Below are positions 1 to 13,118 of a stretch of DNA of 64,000 nt, one piece after another (the first letter of the stretch is position 1; each line of letters starts with the position of its first letter). Source of the stretch: Echinococcus granulosus (Eukaryota; Platyhelminthes; Cestoda; Cyclophyllidea; Taeniidae); assembly GCF_000524195.1 (NCBI RefSeq), contig NW_020170529.1, positions 34,644 to 98,643 on the forward strand, written 5' to 3'. The position numbers and the translations under genes were made by a program. Below the pieces are notes generated by a model. The model had not been told where the DNA came from, did not search any database, and was given only the letters and a program-made list of their open reading frames with translations.

Positions 1-416
1 AAAGTAGAACGAGTGATTCTGCCTTTGAAGCGTCCTGCTTCTCTTCAAGAAGTTGACATTTTTAGCCATTTCACCCCTTTTAATTAGCTGGGTCCTTAGT
101 TGTGCAAGTCTTTTTGGCTGACGTCAAATATTTCCTGACATATTATCGCTTGCATTTCACTACATTTGCTGCAGTTTGCACTTGACTATAGCAATAACAT
201 ATTTCATTAACTCCAACAATTGGTCCTATGAAATGTATTCTAGTCAGCCAGAAGTAAAGAAAAGGTGACAAGTCAGCCACAATGATGATGTGGCCAAGAT
301 CCGTCGTCTCTTTTGTCTATGTAAACACTTATTAAGTGTACGGTTGTGCGGATTTTGTCCTAATTTGTGCCCAATAACTGGAAAGCCAAAGAAAAGGCGG
401 ATTATATACCAAGAGA

Positions 417-422
417 TTTATT
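417..422 (-). promoter_or_regulatory. Poly(A) signal of light chain copy 1
   Basis: AATAAA on the minus strand, 15 nt past the stop codon of the LC8 gene at 437-810. The same hexamer sits at nearly the same distance in the paralogues at 3746-4098 and 5505-5865, which supports function. The 3' UTR would be only a few tens of nucleotides. Confidence 0.65.
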
Positions 423-436
423 TTTTCCTCAGAGTT

Positions 437-810
<374 letters not shown>

Positions 811-862
811 GGCTAATGTAAATCTGAGAAAATCTTCACAACACCTCCAACGAAATAACGGG

Positions 863-913
863 TGTATATATACATTCACTGAATGAGTCGACTGCTTCAG
901 TAGCCTAGCCTCA
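863..913 (-). promoter_or_regulatory. Core promoter of light chain copy 1
   Basis: The minus strand carries TGAGGCTAGGCTACTG at 913-898, followed about 25 nt later by a TATATA stretch (872-866) that lies about 60 bp upstream of the ATG at 810. The 16-mer is identical to the one at 5409-5424 before the third light chain gene and differs at one base from 4194-4179. Function is inferred from this conservation and spacing. Confidence 0.5.
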
Positions 914-2984
914 ATTGTCAAGTGAAGTATGTGTGCGTGTATACACATGTGTGTGTATGAAAAGTTTATCACCGCATATCATTGTAGGTTTTAGGTGAAT
1001 ATTAAGGGTTATTAGAGGTCTTCCTACTGCAATATGGCATCCGTACTTCTTTTTATGTTAAACATGCATTTGTTCCTTCCACGTGTTTCATATACCGATG
1101 GTAGCTTTATCTAAGTAGTCACAACCCAGGAGGTTTTCCATTACTCCAAACCAAGGGTACCAATTGGTATTTTATGAACATATTTGAGCCAACTAGTTTT
1201 GGCCCGCTTACTTTGCAGGTTAACGAATAAAACTGTATAAAAAACATATCTTTAGCACAGTTTACTTTTTTTCATCCGTGAAGTAGAGTTAAAACTACTT
1301 TGAATGCTTAACTGCTATGCGCTAAAATTTTTGATACCCTTTTGCCCAAATTGCTTCCTTTAAATAGACCACGTGTAACTCTAATATCCCTAATTATTCA
1401 ATCTCAGCATGTCTCGATTTGTTTTTCACTCAAGAACCTTGTCCAACAAATATTTACGCGCGGCTACTAAATTAATATCAGTAGAGTCTTCTACACTTTT
1501 GCGCGTTTAATGCCTCGATGAAGAATTTACTTTCAATCAGTGTTTGCTCATAAAACGTGCCGCCTTTTTTATAACTTAAATCCCTCAACTTGACGCATTT
1601 ATTGAATAATTTTTAATAAAGAGGAGACTAGTTGTTTAAGATTCCTTAATAGTTGTCTTAATGCTAAGTCGATGGCTTTTCTTTTTGAATAAAATAAAAA
1701 GACTGACTTAAACATGCTGAATAAACGTCCATCTTTTAGGAAAAACTTTTTTTCTCACAAAGAGTTTTTGGTTTTCTTTTGTAGACTTTCCTTCACTGCA
1801 CCTATTCATAATGACTGAAGGGATGGTATCAATGAAGAGGCATGACCACAGTAGCACTTATTTGATCATTTCCCCTTAATGCTGCAATCTGTTATCACAA
1901 AAAAAAATTTCAAAGATAGTTTTTTTGCATCAATCAAATCATTATCTTCAATTTAACTCAGCAAATAAATCGCTTTGTACCTCGATTGCACAAAAACACA
2001 GCGGTGTTGTTTTGGCATAGTTTGCGAAAACGATGTAGTGTAACCTGTGAAGAGGACCTTTGGATGGCACACAGTTGTCTATAGGGGTGTGCGATTGTGC
2101 CTAGATAGATATGTGCAAGTTAATCAGCACAGAACTGCTCAGTCTGCTCGCACTATCACATTATGCTTGTCTATAAAATCTGACTGATGTGACTTGAGCC
2201 TGTCTAGTCCATGGATGGACTTTAACCCTGTGGCATAGGTGCTTAAACTTCTCATAAAATTTATTGATACAACATTTAAAGAAGTTGGTGTAGCGAAAAA
2301 AGCTATGTAATCATGGTTTTAAAAGTGTGATTCTGGTGAGAAGCAACTCAAATACAAGTGATTTAACCCGTTTGGCTTTCATTCTAGTAATGCTTGCAGC
2401 AAGAGGGATAACTTTCACTTGTGTTTTGCAATGAGTACTGAAATGATTGATAGAGTAATTTAAAGGTCAGAGAAATGATAACTCTCGTAGAGTAGGCATT
2501 AACAGATGAAAACAAATTGCAATTATTTAGGGCGTTGTAGCGGAAAATTACACTTATGGCTTTTACATTTTAAGGTTTATTAAGCAAACGAACATACAAG
2601 TGGTTATCTCCTATTGATACACTTAATACTAGTCACACCATACCTCTAATGCAGGGATCCCTTCATCTCCAGAAGTCGATGCTTGTTGCGTGTGTGCGTA
2701 TATATACGTAATGGATAAGTTGTTCTCCCTCCAAAGGCTTGACACAATAAAATTGAATGGTAGAAGAGCTGTTTGAGAAACTACCAGAACAAGTGGGCCT
2801 AAACAATCAAGGCGAAGTTCTATCCCTACTCTTGCAAGATCACCGAAGGCATCAAACCATCTCAAAGCCTATTAATGAGAAGGTCGGAACTTTAGGCTAA
2901 GAGGGGAAGTATGTTTGCTCTGCTTCAACCCAGCCCGGCATATTCCTCTGAGCATACTCCCTTGTTTTTTGATAACCTCTGCGC
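914..2984. other. Intergenic, no gene seen
   Basis: About 2 kb of AT-rich DNA between light chain copy 1 and the decayed promoter copy at 2990-3105. Open frames here are short and show no family motif. No RNA gene or clear repeat was recognised. Confidence 0.5.
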
Positions 2985-2989
2985 CCCCT

Positions 2990-3105
2990 AATGCCAGCTC
3001 CTTACCACCAACGTTACCTCAAGTCAATTTCACATTGGTTGCCACATGACTGGTTTTATGCTTGTCAAATGGGTCACTTTATGCGGTAGCTTCCCCTCAA
3101 ATCTG
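2990..3105 (-). pseudogene. Decayed copy of a light-chain promoter/5' end
   Basis: This stretch aligns without large gaps to the DNA just upstream of the LC8 gene at 3746-4098 (positions about 4109-4200), at roughly 70% identity by eye. It includes a degraded 16-bp element at 3083-3099 and a TATA-like box changed to CATAAA near 3053-3060. The left end, near 2990-3012, weakly resembles the first codons of that gene, but the ATG region is deleted and no LC8 coding body follows. It is best read as the relic of a further tandem light-chain duplication. It could instead be a surviving regulatory duplicate. Confidence 0.5.
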
Positions 3106-3725
3106 CACTCCAACCTGCATATGTGCACGAGCATGAAGGTATGTTATTTCACCTGAGTTTGTTATAGCTTGGGGGCAAATCCTTGCTTTGTAGTTCCTTT
3201 ATTCTCTTCGATAACTGCCTCAACTCAAGCAACTGAAAAGTCCAGTAGTGAGGGGGTCTCTGCTACAGGATAAGTATTGCCTTAACCTCATTTTAACATT
3301 CCATATTTTCTCTGGTTTAATTTCCCCAAGCAGCAGATGCTAGTCGCTGTTTTTTGGTCTTTATACTAGACACTCGCATGGTGGCATACAGAATAGATAA
3401 TAGAGAGCCAAGAAGTAGAACAGCGATCTAAGCAGAGGTCACAAGACCCCGAGTTTTTCTTACATTTGAAGACAAAACAGCTTATCAGAGGAAAATTTAC
3501 CGCAAGTCTTGCCTCAGAGGCAAAGAATTATAGATTGTCTCGAAGGATCAAATCATCGGAGGAGCCTTCAGTACGAATCCGCCTGTCTACCATATGAATA
3601 AGGGTGACAATTAAACATCCACCTAACGTGGTTCATTCAAACCACTAAAAAGGTATGCTATTCCGAGGAATGATAAAAGTGAAAATTCCTTGCAGAACAT
3701 GAAGTGCAAAACACAGCAGAGAACT

Positions 3726-3731
3726 TTTATT
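3726..3731 (-). promoter_or_regulatory. Poly(A) signal of light chain copy 2
   Basis: AATAAA on the minus strand, 15 nt beyond the stop, the same spacing as in copy 1. Confidence 0.65.
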
Positions 3732-3745
3732 AAAAAAAAGGTTAT

Positions 3746-4098
3746 TTAACCAGATTTGAAAAGGAGAATGGCAACCTGTCCCATGTAGAAGTAGATGAAG
3801 TGCCCCATTTCGTGGGTCACATAGCTAAAAACAACGCAATTTACTTGGTGAATATTCATACCGGTGGTAAAAAACGGCGTTTTAAGATGTCTCACCTGCC
3901 AAAATTACGCCCCACAATACAATGCCACGTTGGTGTGTATGTCTTGTCAAATTCCTTTTTGATGTATGCAGCGATATCCTTCTCGATGTTATACCTTGAC
4001 ATGGCCTCCTGAGCGCAGTCGACAGCTCTCCCTTGCATGTCTTCACTCATATCGGCATTCTTAATGGCAGCCTTTCTAGTCGAACCGTAGCTCTGCAT
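3746..4098 (-). CDS. DYNLL1: Dynein light chain LC8-type, copy 2
   Basis: Second minus-strand LC8 paralogue. Exons are 4098-3896 and 3824-3746 with a 71-nt GT/AG intron; the product is 93 residues. Visible signatures are [52 protein letters not shown] and AILLFKSG. The phase-2 intron splits the same Ser codon as in the other copies. It differs from copy 1 mainly in the first 45 residues and in THEMGH in place of the usual THETKH. An in-frame ATG lies 21 nt further upstream (4119). I prefer 4098 because MQSYGS matches the N-terminus of copy 1. Expected role is in dynein motors or as a dimerisation hub; tegumental expression is inference from related worms. Confidence 0.92.
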
Positions 4099-4148
4099 GA
4101 CCGACGTCACCTCAAGCAAATTTCACAGTGGTCACCAAAATACTCTGG

Positions 4149-4194
4149 TTTTATATTAGCCATATGGGTCAATTTATACAGTAGCTTAGCCTCA
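4149..4194 (-). promoter_or_regulatory. Core promoter of light chain copy 2
   Basis: TGAGGCTAAGCTACTG (4194-4179) is followed by TATAAAA at 4155-4149, 24 nt away and about 51 bp before the ATG at 4098. A second TATAAA directly abuts the element at 4178-4173. The spacing resembles that of copies 1 and 3. Functional role is inferred. Confidence 0.5.
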
Positions 4195-5408
4195 GATGTG
4201 TGCCCTACCCTGTCTGTCTGTGTGTTTTGGATGCAGGGGTAAGCACGTGAATTCTCTAATAACCTCTAGGCAAGACCCTCCTTTATGCCTCGTTTTTTCC
4301 TCTTGCAAATACTTGAGCCTTCCTTTTATCCCTTTCAGTACCCCCCGGTAATCCATTTTTTCATTTGGTTCCAGGGTGAATCTTGATCGCTATAGTGTTT
4401 AGTAATCTCTCCTCGGGTATTTTAGTTTTCTTATCAAGACACAAAAGCGCATAAATCCAGTCAAGATGCTCGTAATTTCGGCACACAATAGGCCCAACCG
4501 GGTCTGCTGAAAGGTATCTTGGCAGGCTGTGTTTACATCCACGCTCAACTTCAAAAAACCTCAATGGGGTTAGTGAACAAGACAAACACTTGAAGAGGAT
4601 TCATTTTTTACTTTTATTCTTAGGAATGTGGTGGTGGGTACTAGTTTACAAAACAAAGTCAATTAAATGAATAATTTAGGACAAATGTCCTCCAGTCCCT
4701 CTGCATCCGTCCACCAAATGCTTAGCATTGTTTTATTTTAAGCAAATTTTACTCAAATTTGAGATCAGTTTGGAAATAAGTATTGTTTAATCTTGTCTCT
4801 GTCTCATTTAGGTCGGCCTCCAGCTTCACAGTCTTGGATCGAGAAGGTTGTCTAGAGATAGAGATCCTGCATTGTGGCAATGTGGGATCATGCAAAAACC
4901 AGTGTTTGTCTCCTCCTCCCATTTTCAGTCCTCGGGAATAAATGACAGCTTCTTAGTGATGAGTTCAGCCCAATCTGACCGCCTGCCACACAAAGAGGGG
5001 TTTTCTTATAAGGTATTGATAGTAATTACTTACCCTCTCTCTCTTAGTATTTTTTTTAAGCCATTCTTAGGACCGTTTCATAAAAAAGAAATTGCAGAAA
5101 TTTTCTAGCAATCTTCTCCCTAAAGGTGTCTTTACATTGTGTACTGTAGCGATTCTGACTCCTCAAAGGCGATCAGTGTGGCCTTACTTGACCATCAAGG
5201 CTTGTCTCGACTTATACTTGACGGACAGAGAATGATGAGGTGATATGCAACCATGGAAATGGCTGGTCAAACATTACAGCATCAGGTCAAGGGGGCAGGC
5301 AAAACTGCTAGCCTATTGTAGAGTCACCGTAGATAATAGAAAAAGTGCAGTCTTTTTCGGCAAATTTTTACCTTAACGCATTCCGCTAAAAGTGTTAAGG
5401 GTGGTGCC
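4195..5408. other. Divergent intergenic spacer between light chain copies 2 and 3
   Basis: The promoters of copies 2 and 3 face away from each other across this 1.2 kb. Short open frames (for example around 4361-4585 minus and 4848-5108 plus) show no recognisable domain. Nothing else was identified. Confidence 0.5.
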
Positions 5409-5463
5409 TGAGGCTAGGCTACTGAACCATCCACTTGGTTATGCACTAAACCGCGAGTATAAA
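5409..5463 (+). promoter_or_regulatory. Core promoter of light chain copy 3
   Basis: TGAGGCTAGGCTACTG at 5409-5424 is identical to the element of copy 1. A perfect TATAAA lies at 5458-5463, 47 bp before the ATG at 5505. If transcription starts about 30 bp after the TATA box, the 5' leader would be only about 15 nt. Confidence 0.55.
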
Positions 5464-5504
5464 GTGGCGGTGACTTGGATGAGTACACTCACACACTAAC
5501 TGCC

Positions 5505-5865
<361 letters not shown>

Positions 5866-5881
5866 TTCACCACAATCACAA

Positions 5882-5887
5882 ATAAAT
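5882..5887 (+). promoter_or_regulatory. Poly(A) signal of light chain copy 3
   Basis: AATAAA begins 17 nt after the last base of the stop codon, matching the placement in copies 1 and 2. Confidence 0.65.
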
Positions 5888-6819
5888 CCTTTCTTATTTT
5901 TCACTCTTTTACACTGTTTTATGATGCGACGTGTCTGTGACAGTTGAACTTTTTCAATTCCAGTCAGGCATGGAAATGGGCTAATTGTAGTGGGCAGTTT
6001 GATTCCTGACGCCTCACTCAAAAACTTCTTGCATTAGTTAAAAAAAGACACTGGTAACCAACTTTCAATTATTTGCGTCCTTAGCTAAGCATTCCTCATG
6101 GTGAAAGCAGTGGAGGCGGGCCTTTAGATGATCAGTTAATCTGTCACAATTCTCGTCGACTTTTCAAGTAAATGGTGGACAAATTATCTGGGAATTTTCC
6201 AAAAATTTCTTTGTTTTTGACAGATTGTCCCGTTGTTTGTTACAGGTGGGGTATTGTGTGTGCACACATTAGTCACGAGAAAGGCTTACACGCATCTCCA
6301 TATGAAATTTGCAAAAAGCTTACTGCCAGTGAGAGGCATGGCAACTGGTAGGCAGATGATGCCATCACCCCACATTATTGAATGCTGAGATTGGCAGAAA
6401 CTGAGAACTTCTTTCTAAAGGCCTATAATTCAATCTTTTATTTAAGGTATATATTTAATATTTTTGTTACCTCCTTGGGCACTTTTTCTGGCTTAAGAAG
6501 CATTTAATAGTCGGGAGAAAATGTTCACGTCTGGGTTTCTACACACACGCGCCGGCAATTTGCCAAATTAATCCACAGGGTACGAATTCCAAGCATATAT
6601 CTGGCTAATGAAAGTCACACAAGCCTACTAACTTGCAAACTGAGGGAGGAGGGCACGGTGTGATGACGGTGAGAATGATAGCGATGATTCAGTGATTCAC
6701 ATGAGTGGAACGCTGGCAGCGAAAACATCACATTACCTCACCGTGCTCACACGCACACTCTCACTGCCTCATATACACTAACACCAGGCAGATATCTGAA
6801 GCAAAAGACAGGCAACAGC
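5888..6819. other. Spacer between light chain copies 3 and 4
   Basis: About 0.9 kb without a recognisable gene. Just before the fourth light chain gene there is a CATATACAC TATA-like stretch near 6770. The 16-bp element of the other three promoters was not found. Confidence 0.4.
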
Positions 6820-8938
6820 ATGAACAGGAAAGAGAATGTATTCGATGAGATCGCGAAAATGGATGATCATAACATCCAGCTGGTCGTGCGATCCACTGAT
6901 ATGAGCGAAGCCCAGCAAAAAGAGGCTGCCAATGTCATCGCAGAGGCACTTTCCATTCATTACAAAGAGGCACAAGTGGCCAAAATGGTCAAAGCCTACT
7001 TTGATTCCAAATGTGGACGGGCTTGGCAGTGTATTGTTGGAAAACACTTTGCAAGGTATGTCCTGCCTAATTATCTTCAAGTGTATATATCCATTTTGCC
7101 ATTGTTTTGGTGTAAATTTGGGTTTTTAAGTTTTAAAAGTCTATGCATGATAGGAACTATGGTTTTTTAAATGATTTTAATATTTTAATGCATCCTGAAA
7201 TTTGCTAGTGATTTGCATTCGCGGGCACCTCTACACCCCAAATTACTCGAAGAAGCCACACATATTCCAAAAGTTTTAAAAAAATTACTCGAGTTCAAAA
7301 TGTTTATCTTTTAGCTTGCGTTTTTTCAAAGAGGAATTCATTGGAGTTACACTAGACGGGTCATATTAATTACAGAAATATTTAGCCACTATGGCATTCT
7401 TCCCATAAAACAGTCACGTAATTTCGTGCTTTCATCATTTGCAAAATGCTTTTACTTCCCCCTAGCTGTCCGACTTAGTTTTCCGCAATTAATGTAATAA
7501 GCCTTGAGCAAAAGCGAAATGGTTCTGTTCAGGTTTCCAAGTTCATAATTTTAAAATGTCATTAGAATGTTGTCATGACTACCGTGCCCATGACAGCAAG
7601 GCCGCGTTTAGACTCGTTGGTTGGTTTAGTAGAACGAAAAAAGTCAAATTCATCATAGAAGGTCCCTTTTTAGTTATAAGGACATGATAGCATTTGCTGT
7701 AACTTCCAGTCATCTGCCCCGATAATTTTATTACTTATTTAATTGACATTAGCAGATTAATTGCAAGAGATGTTTAATGGACAAGAGTTTATCAAACAGC
7801 TTTAAATCGTGTTTCGTAGCTTGCAAAAACTTCTACTGTGTATCTGACAACGAGGCAAGTTTTGTTTTGACTTATTTAATGCAATTTTATTAGTATGCAT
7901 GAGGCCTGGCAAATTTACTCAATTTCATTATGGGGCGATGCTGTCATCTTTCCCACTCTCTCATTTTCGGCAGCTAAGATTCTTTCTGAGGCTTCTGAAA
8001 GTAAACACCGTTTTGAACCGTTTTCACACAAGAATTAAGCGGAATCTATGATGCATTTTCCACGAGGATTAATTTCAGTTATTCTCCATTAACGCTTTGG
8101 TGGGAAAAGTGCCTTTATTTGCCCCAATGTTTGGAATTGTTCACTGAAATACCCGAAAATTGTTAAAATTGTGCATCCTCAAAACCCCTAAGTTATGATA
8201 AATTAAACCAAAAAACGGGGCATAATTTTTGCGTTTTATTTCTTGATTGTAAATAATAGGTTTCACACCACGACTTTCTCCAAGAGTTGCATTCAGTGAA
8301 TATCGCAGATAGCATTTTTTACTTCGAAGACAGAATATGACTGTTTTCCATAATCTTTCAAATAAATCAAAAATTGCTCACTTCTCAACAAATTATACTG
8401 GGTCACATTTCGGCTCTATACATGGTAGTAAATTGGCAATTCTCAAGTACATTTTTGTCTCTGATTCAATAATCTTATGCCACGAATCTTTCGTACTTCA
8501 AATAAGACAATTCTCTTTGGTTCGCACTGCAAATTCTTTAGCATTTGGGGTGAATATTCACCGCTTCGCTTATCGCTGTCATACTGGATACTTATTTTAG
8601 CAAATTTAAGAAAACCCTTACCTATTTAATTTCTTTATCTAAGGAGAGTGAATTTTAGGCCGCCAAATTCGTTTCTGCTTTTTATGTTATTAACCGGCAC
8701 TTTTGTCGTTCAGTAGTAAGCATGGCCTAGCTAACGTGTTTTGACTGTACTCTTGAACAACAGTGGTCATTTTGAGGATTTCTGTCTCATGACATCAAAT
8801 TAGCTTTTTAAAAATCACTTATTCTCACCGTATGAGGCATTCTTCCCGTTTTTTAGCTATGTCACCCACGAGGTCAGCACGTACCTACTTGTTCAGGTGG
8901 GAAATGTCAGTGTGATGCTCTACAAGACACCCTGCTGA
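6820..8938 (+). CDS. Divergent dynein light chain (LC8 superfamily), copy 4
   Basis: Two exons, 6820-7055 and 8857-8938, separated by a 1,801-nt GT/AG intron; the product is 105 residues. The fold signature is clear but diverged: TDMSEAQQKEA, QVAKMVKAYFDSKCG, AWQCIVGKHFAS, YVTHEVSTYLLVQ and VSVMLYKTPC, where canonical LC8 has [12 protein letters not shown] and [11 protein letters not shown]. The intron is again phase 2 in the same Ser codon, so this gene descends from the same ancestor as its neighbours. The extra N-terminal 15 residues come from the ATG at 6820; an internal ATG at 6859 would give a more LC8-like length. Changed strand residues suggest altered partner binding (inference). No AATAAA was seen close to the stop. 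Confidence 0.85.
7056..8856 (+). other. Long intron of light chain copy 4
   Basis: The sister genes have introns of 71-92 nt at the same codon; this one is 1.8 kb. It is AT-rich with no recognisable coding domain. A 264-nt open frame at 8337-8600 has no family motif. Expansion by an old insertion is possible but no element boundaries were recognised. Confidence 0.6.
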
Positions 8939-11900
8939 CCACCGACAAAACTGCATAAACTGAATTCAATTTTGTAACTTAGTGATGTTTCAATTGTACA
9001 ATTCTTGTCCTCCTTATAATAGTTTGTGATTCCGATTGTATTGTGTGAAATTGTTCCCAGAATACCTCTTCTTGTAGCTTCCCAACCCCAATGTCTCATA
9101 GCAAGTTAGAATGAGGTTCAGTGGTGGATGTAACGCTTTCTCTTTAGAATACACTCCTAGGATATGAAAATGTCTCATCATTACTGCGAAAAAACCAACT
9201 GTTATGCCATAATCCCTATTGACTGATAGCTTCGCCCTCGTCAGGTTTTAAGAAGGGTGATGTGGTTGTCACAAGTATGACGCTAATGTCTTGGGTGCCA
9301 AAAAATCTACCGCTTTTCGCATCCAGTAGCCCCTAATAAGTGAAGTCACTCAAACTTCAAAGGACCTCTCAGTTACCACACTGCGCCATTTAAAACCCAT
9401 CAGTGTGAGCACAAAGTGTTGATGGGAGATTGGGGTGGATTTTTTACAGCTTTGTAACCAGTTCGCTGTCTAAACGAGTTTGAAGCAGGAGTGAATGTGG
9501 GTCTGTAAGAGATACAAAAGGCACTGCTGACTGCTAGCAAGCAATAAAAATTTGGGAAAAAGTTCTCGGATCGAGGGTTTCATTGCATATGAAAAAAGCT
9601 AAACATTGAGCTGAAAAATCTCAATAGCCTAGACGGTTAGAGGAAAAATATTACTACTTAGGTGCATGAATTAACTAAACATCGCAGGCACGAATTCTTT
9701 GATCGTTTTGGATCTAAATTAAGGCACTCTATAGAATAATTCTTAGCACCGTTTGTGAGACCTTTAGACGGCCCATCCCTGGGATTAATAAACATAAATA
9801 ACATTTTATTGTGGTCCTTAATTGGGAATATTTTATTCTGATTTAAGGAGAAATTACGCTTGGATCTTATGGGGAAACCTGTCGAGAAATATGAGTTATA
9901 TCGATGTGCCTCACATGTTGGAGGGAATGTTGGATCCCAAGTCGATATTATTAAGCCAGCTCTCGCAAATCGGTTGGTCTAAGTAGACGATTTGGCTGAC
10001 CAAATTTAGCGTTTTAGGCTTTGAAAACATCTTCTCCTTAAGGCTTTGCCATTGCTCCGTGCATGGGAAATTCAAACTCTAGCTTAATCCTAAAAATGTA
10101 AGAAAATTACCTCTTGCGGTCTAGTATACTTCCTTTTGTTGTGATTTCCTTTCAACTTTGGCTTTAGACGCCTGGACCCAGAGGAGTAGTTAGAAGAGAG
10201 CATCGGACACCGTGAAAAAATGAATTTTACAGACAGGAACTCAGAAATCCCCATCTTCCCATAAATTGACAATGCCCTCTTAGTCATGAGGTTAGTTTAC
10301 TCTTTTTTTCTTCTAAAAACTGACAAAACGCTTTTGTTTGAATAATTTTTTACACAAAAAAGCCGCAATATCAATTTATATGCGTAATATTCTAATAATT
10401 TGAAGGGGTTTTATTGATGAAGATCCGCACCATCTTATGCGGTCAACTTGGTAATAAAATACTTAAAATAAACCATATGGTTCGTTGCCTCGCTACATAA
10501 CTTTTTAGCAATCGAGTTTTAGGAAAATTTGTTATTCTACCGTCGTTTTTTACTTATAATTAATAAGTAGCATGTATATCCGCACCCATTCACCGTGCAT
10601 ATTAAATCCTACTCGTTTGTTTTAAAAACGATTCGTCATATCGCGATTTACAATATTATTCAGTTATGGGCACAGAGGTTGATTCGCTTGCAACGTTTTT
10701 GTGAAAGTTGTTTAAAATGATCCACTGATAACTTAAAAATTTGTTTTACAGAATGCAACGGCAAGCTCTTCAATCCTCTTTGAAATGAACAAATCCATTC
10801 AGTGAAATTTTATCTTCGAATGATAAATAGTGTCATGTACTTCACTCTAAGAGAAAAAAGTTCAAAGACCGAAAATTTTACCTAATCGCATTCCATAGTT
10901 TGAAAAAAACAAGACCTAGAGTGCTGCTACTTCAAACCGTATTTACTTATCCATCCCGATTTACTGTTTAGCATCCAAGGTTCCCTTTTTGTAATCGGCA
11001 ACCGATTGTACAGATAAATTCGTGGCTTTTCGGTACTAAATATGCTGGTTTTCTTGCATAATCGTAGAGAGCTACGGTCTAATAAAGCGTTGCATAGATT
11101 GCGCCCTCTAACTTGTCCTCATTCTCTTGACCTTACAGTGTTTCAAACAACCTACCTAATGATAGTTAGAAAATTGGAAAGGGATCTCATTACACTGAGG
11201 GTAGAAAGTTTCTTTGGTGTTTTTTTGCTACCAGTACTTAATAATACTTCAATGATTTATTGTCTCATTTACTACCCTTCTTTTTCACTAATGGATTGAG
11301 TTGTCCTTCAGATTGGGCCAGACAGGAAAAACAACCAATTAATAAACGCCAGGAATGTTGGCACACACTCGATCACCGTGGTAAGTCTTGAGAACACATT
11401 CCCTAACGCAGGCCACATAGGGCAGATTTAAAGTACCTCACTTCAGTTACCTCTATCAATGCCATATGATGCATACGACCAATGCGTCAAGGGGACGAAA
11501 ATGTAAAGTAGCCTTTGTGCTTTGGCAAATTGTGGATCAAAGGTCTCTGTTGTTATTGTAGCCTTTATGACTTAGTTGCTATATCCCTTCTCCAGTCCTC
11601 CAGCTAAAACGTCTGAAGTAGCGTGCATCTGAGGCACTGATGATGCATGGAACCTTCACTTGCACACGCACTGGAAACCTGCCCACGGTAACTTTTCTCT
11701 TAACACTTGGTCTCTTTTGCCATTCAAATGAAATGAAAATTTGCAGGATATGCAATTTGACCACAAAATCTGTGTCAATACGATTTTGCAGCATTTTGCA
11801 GGAGAAGATTCAGTTACTTCATACCGTTCAACGGGCGCATTACGTCTCTTGCCTGCAACCTTGATTACCCGTGTCTTGTGCTGGATTTGACTGACCGGCC

Positions 11901-13118
11901 CACAAAAAGTGTACCACTGCCATCACACCTAGCACTCAGAATTACATGTAACACCATCACTGTAGCCCTCCTTTTCGCTCTGCATAATTAAGGCTTCCAG
12001 TTTGACTTAAACGCCTCACAATGTTATTTCTACTTTGGCATTGCACGCCTTACAAATCGCTTCCAATTGCACGCTGGATTTTTGTTTCTTTGGCCATTAC
12101 TTTTTAGCGTTTATTTTGGTGTGCTTGCATGATTTACTCCTCATTCTATGTGTGTCTTTAATTGAAGCTAAACAGCCGGAGGGGTCGGTATCTTTCACGT
12201 AAAAACTACAAAGGCAAATAAATGTGAACATGAGAGAGAGTAGGGGTATTTTTAACACAGATTTCCCTTAATGTCAGTTCCTAAATCCAACTGCGGAGGT
12301 TATTCGGTTCATCAGACAGAAGAAATCCAGTCAACACTTAGACAGGATCAAGGACCAATTTCCTCCACTGTGATAGCTCCGAGAGTCGACAAGGGAAGTG
12401 TGGAAAACGCTTTCTACTATTATCGGTTCCGACTTGGATATCAGGACTGACAACATCCATCCGATTTGGATGCGTTGCGGAGGTTATCCCCCCACTTCCA
12501 TCCTCGTTTAGTATGTATGATAATGGTAGCTCAAAGGCACTTCATGTACTGAGCTTAATAGACAACTTAGTCACTTTGTGAAGGGTAGGTAGGTAAGTAG
12601 GCACTAAATAGGATCAGTAAATAATCCTTTTTGTCCCTTTTATCATTTATTTACTTCTAGAGGTCAGGCGTATCCAAAAATTCTGTTAAGCTCAAACTGC
12701 TGCACCAAGATTATACAGACCAACTCGTCCGCAATCCTCCGTGAATTCTCTAAAGGCGGTAGAAACATGGAAGAAGATTTATTAACAATAGTTAGGAGGC
12801 CATAGGGTGAACCAGAAGGGTATGCTGCCAAGAGGGAAGGAGGGAGCCAAATCGGCTTAGACATTTATCATAATGATTAATGAAAAAATGCGGAAAATTG
12901 TTTGCCCTTTAAAATAATCATCTAAGCAATCTAATAGAACCTTTTCCGAGTAGATATAAATAAGCCGTAAAAAGTAATTACATAAAGCATTTTGATATTT
13001 TTAATCATGGTCATAAGCATCTAGTTCTCAGTTCTAGTTCCAAATTTCCCATTTCCAAGTGATCACATAGTTGTCTAGTACTGGGTGGTAGTCACTTCCA
13101 GATTAGAGAAATATTACC
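8939..13118. other. Gene-poor region, no gene recognised
   Basis: About 4.2 kb downstream of the light chain cluster. No conserved protein domain was seen on either strand. The 66-residue minus-strand frame at 12664-12864 reads smoothly but matches no family I know. No tRNA-like or rRNA-like sequence was found. Confidence 0.45.

Noticed and set aside
5475..5504. In-frame extension upstream of the light chain copy 3 ATG
   Set aside because: It would need a TTG start and shows no similarity to the family; the TATA box leaves room only for the ATG at 5505.
12664..12864. Minus-strand 66-codon frame with protein-like composition
   Set aside because: No recognisable family, no supporting splice context and no homologous copy in the window.
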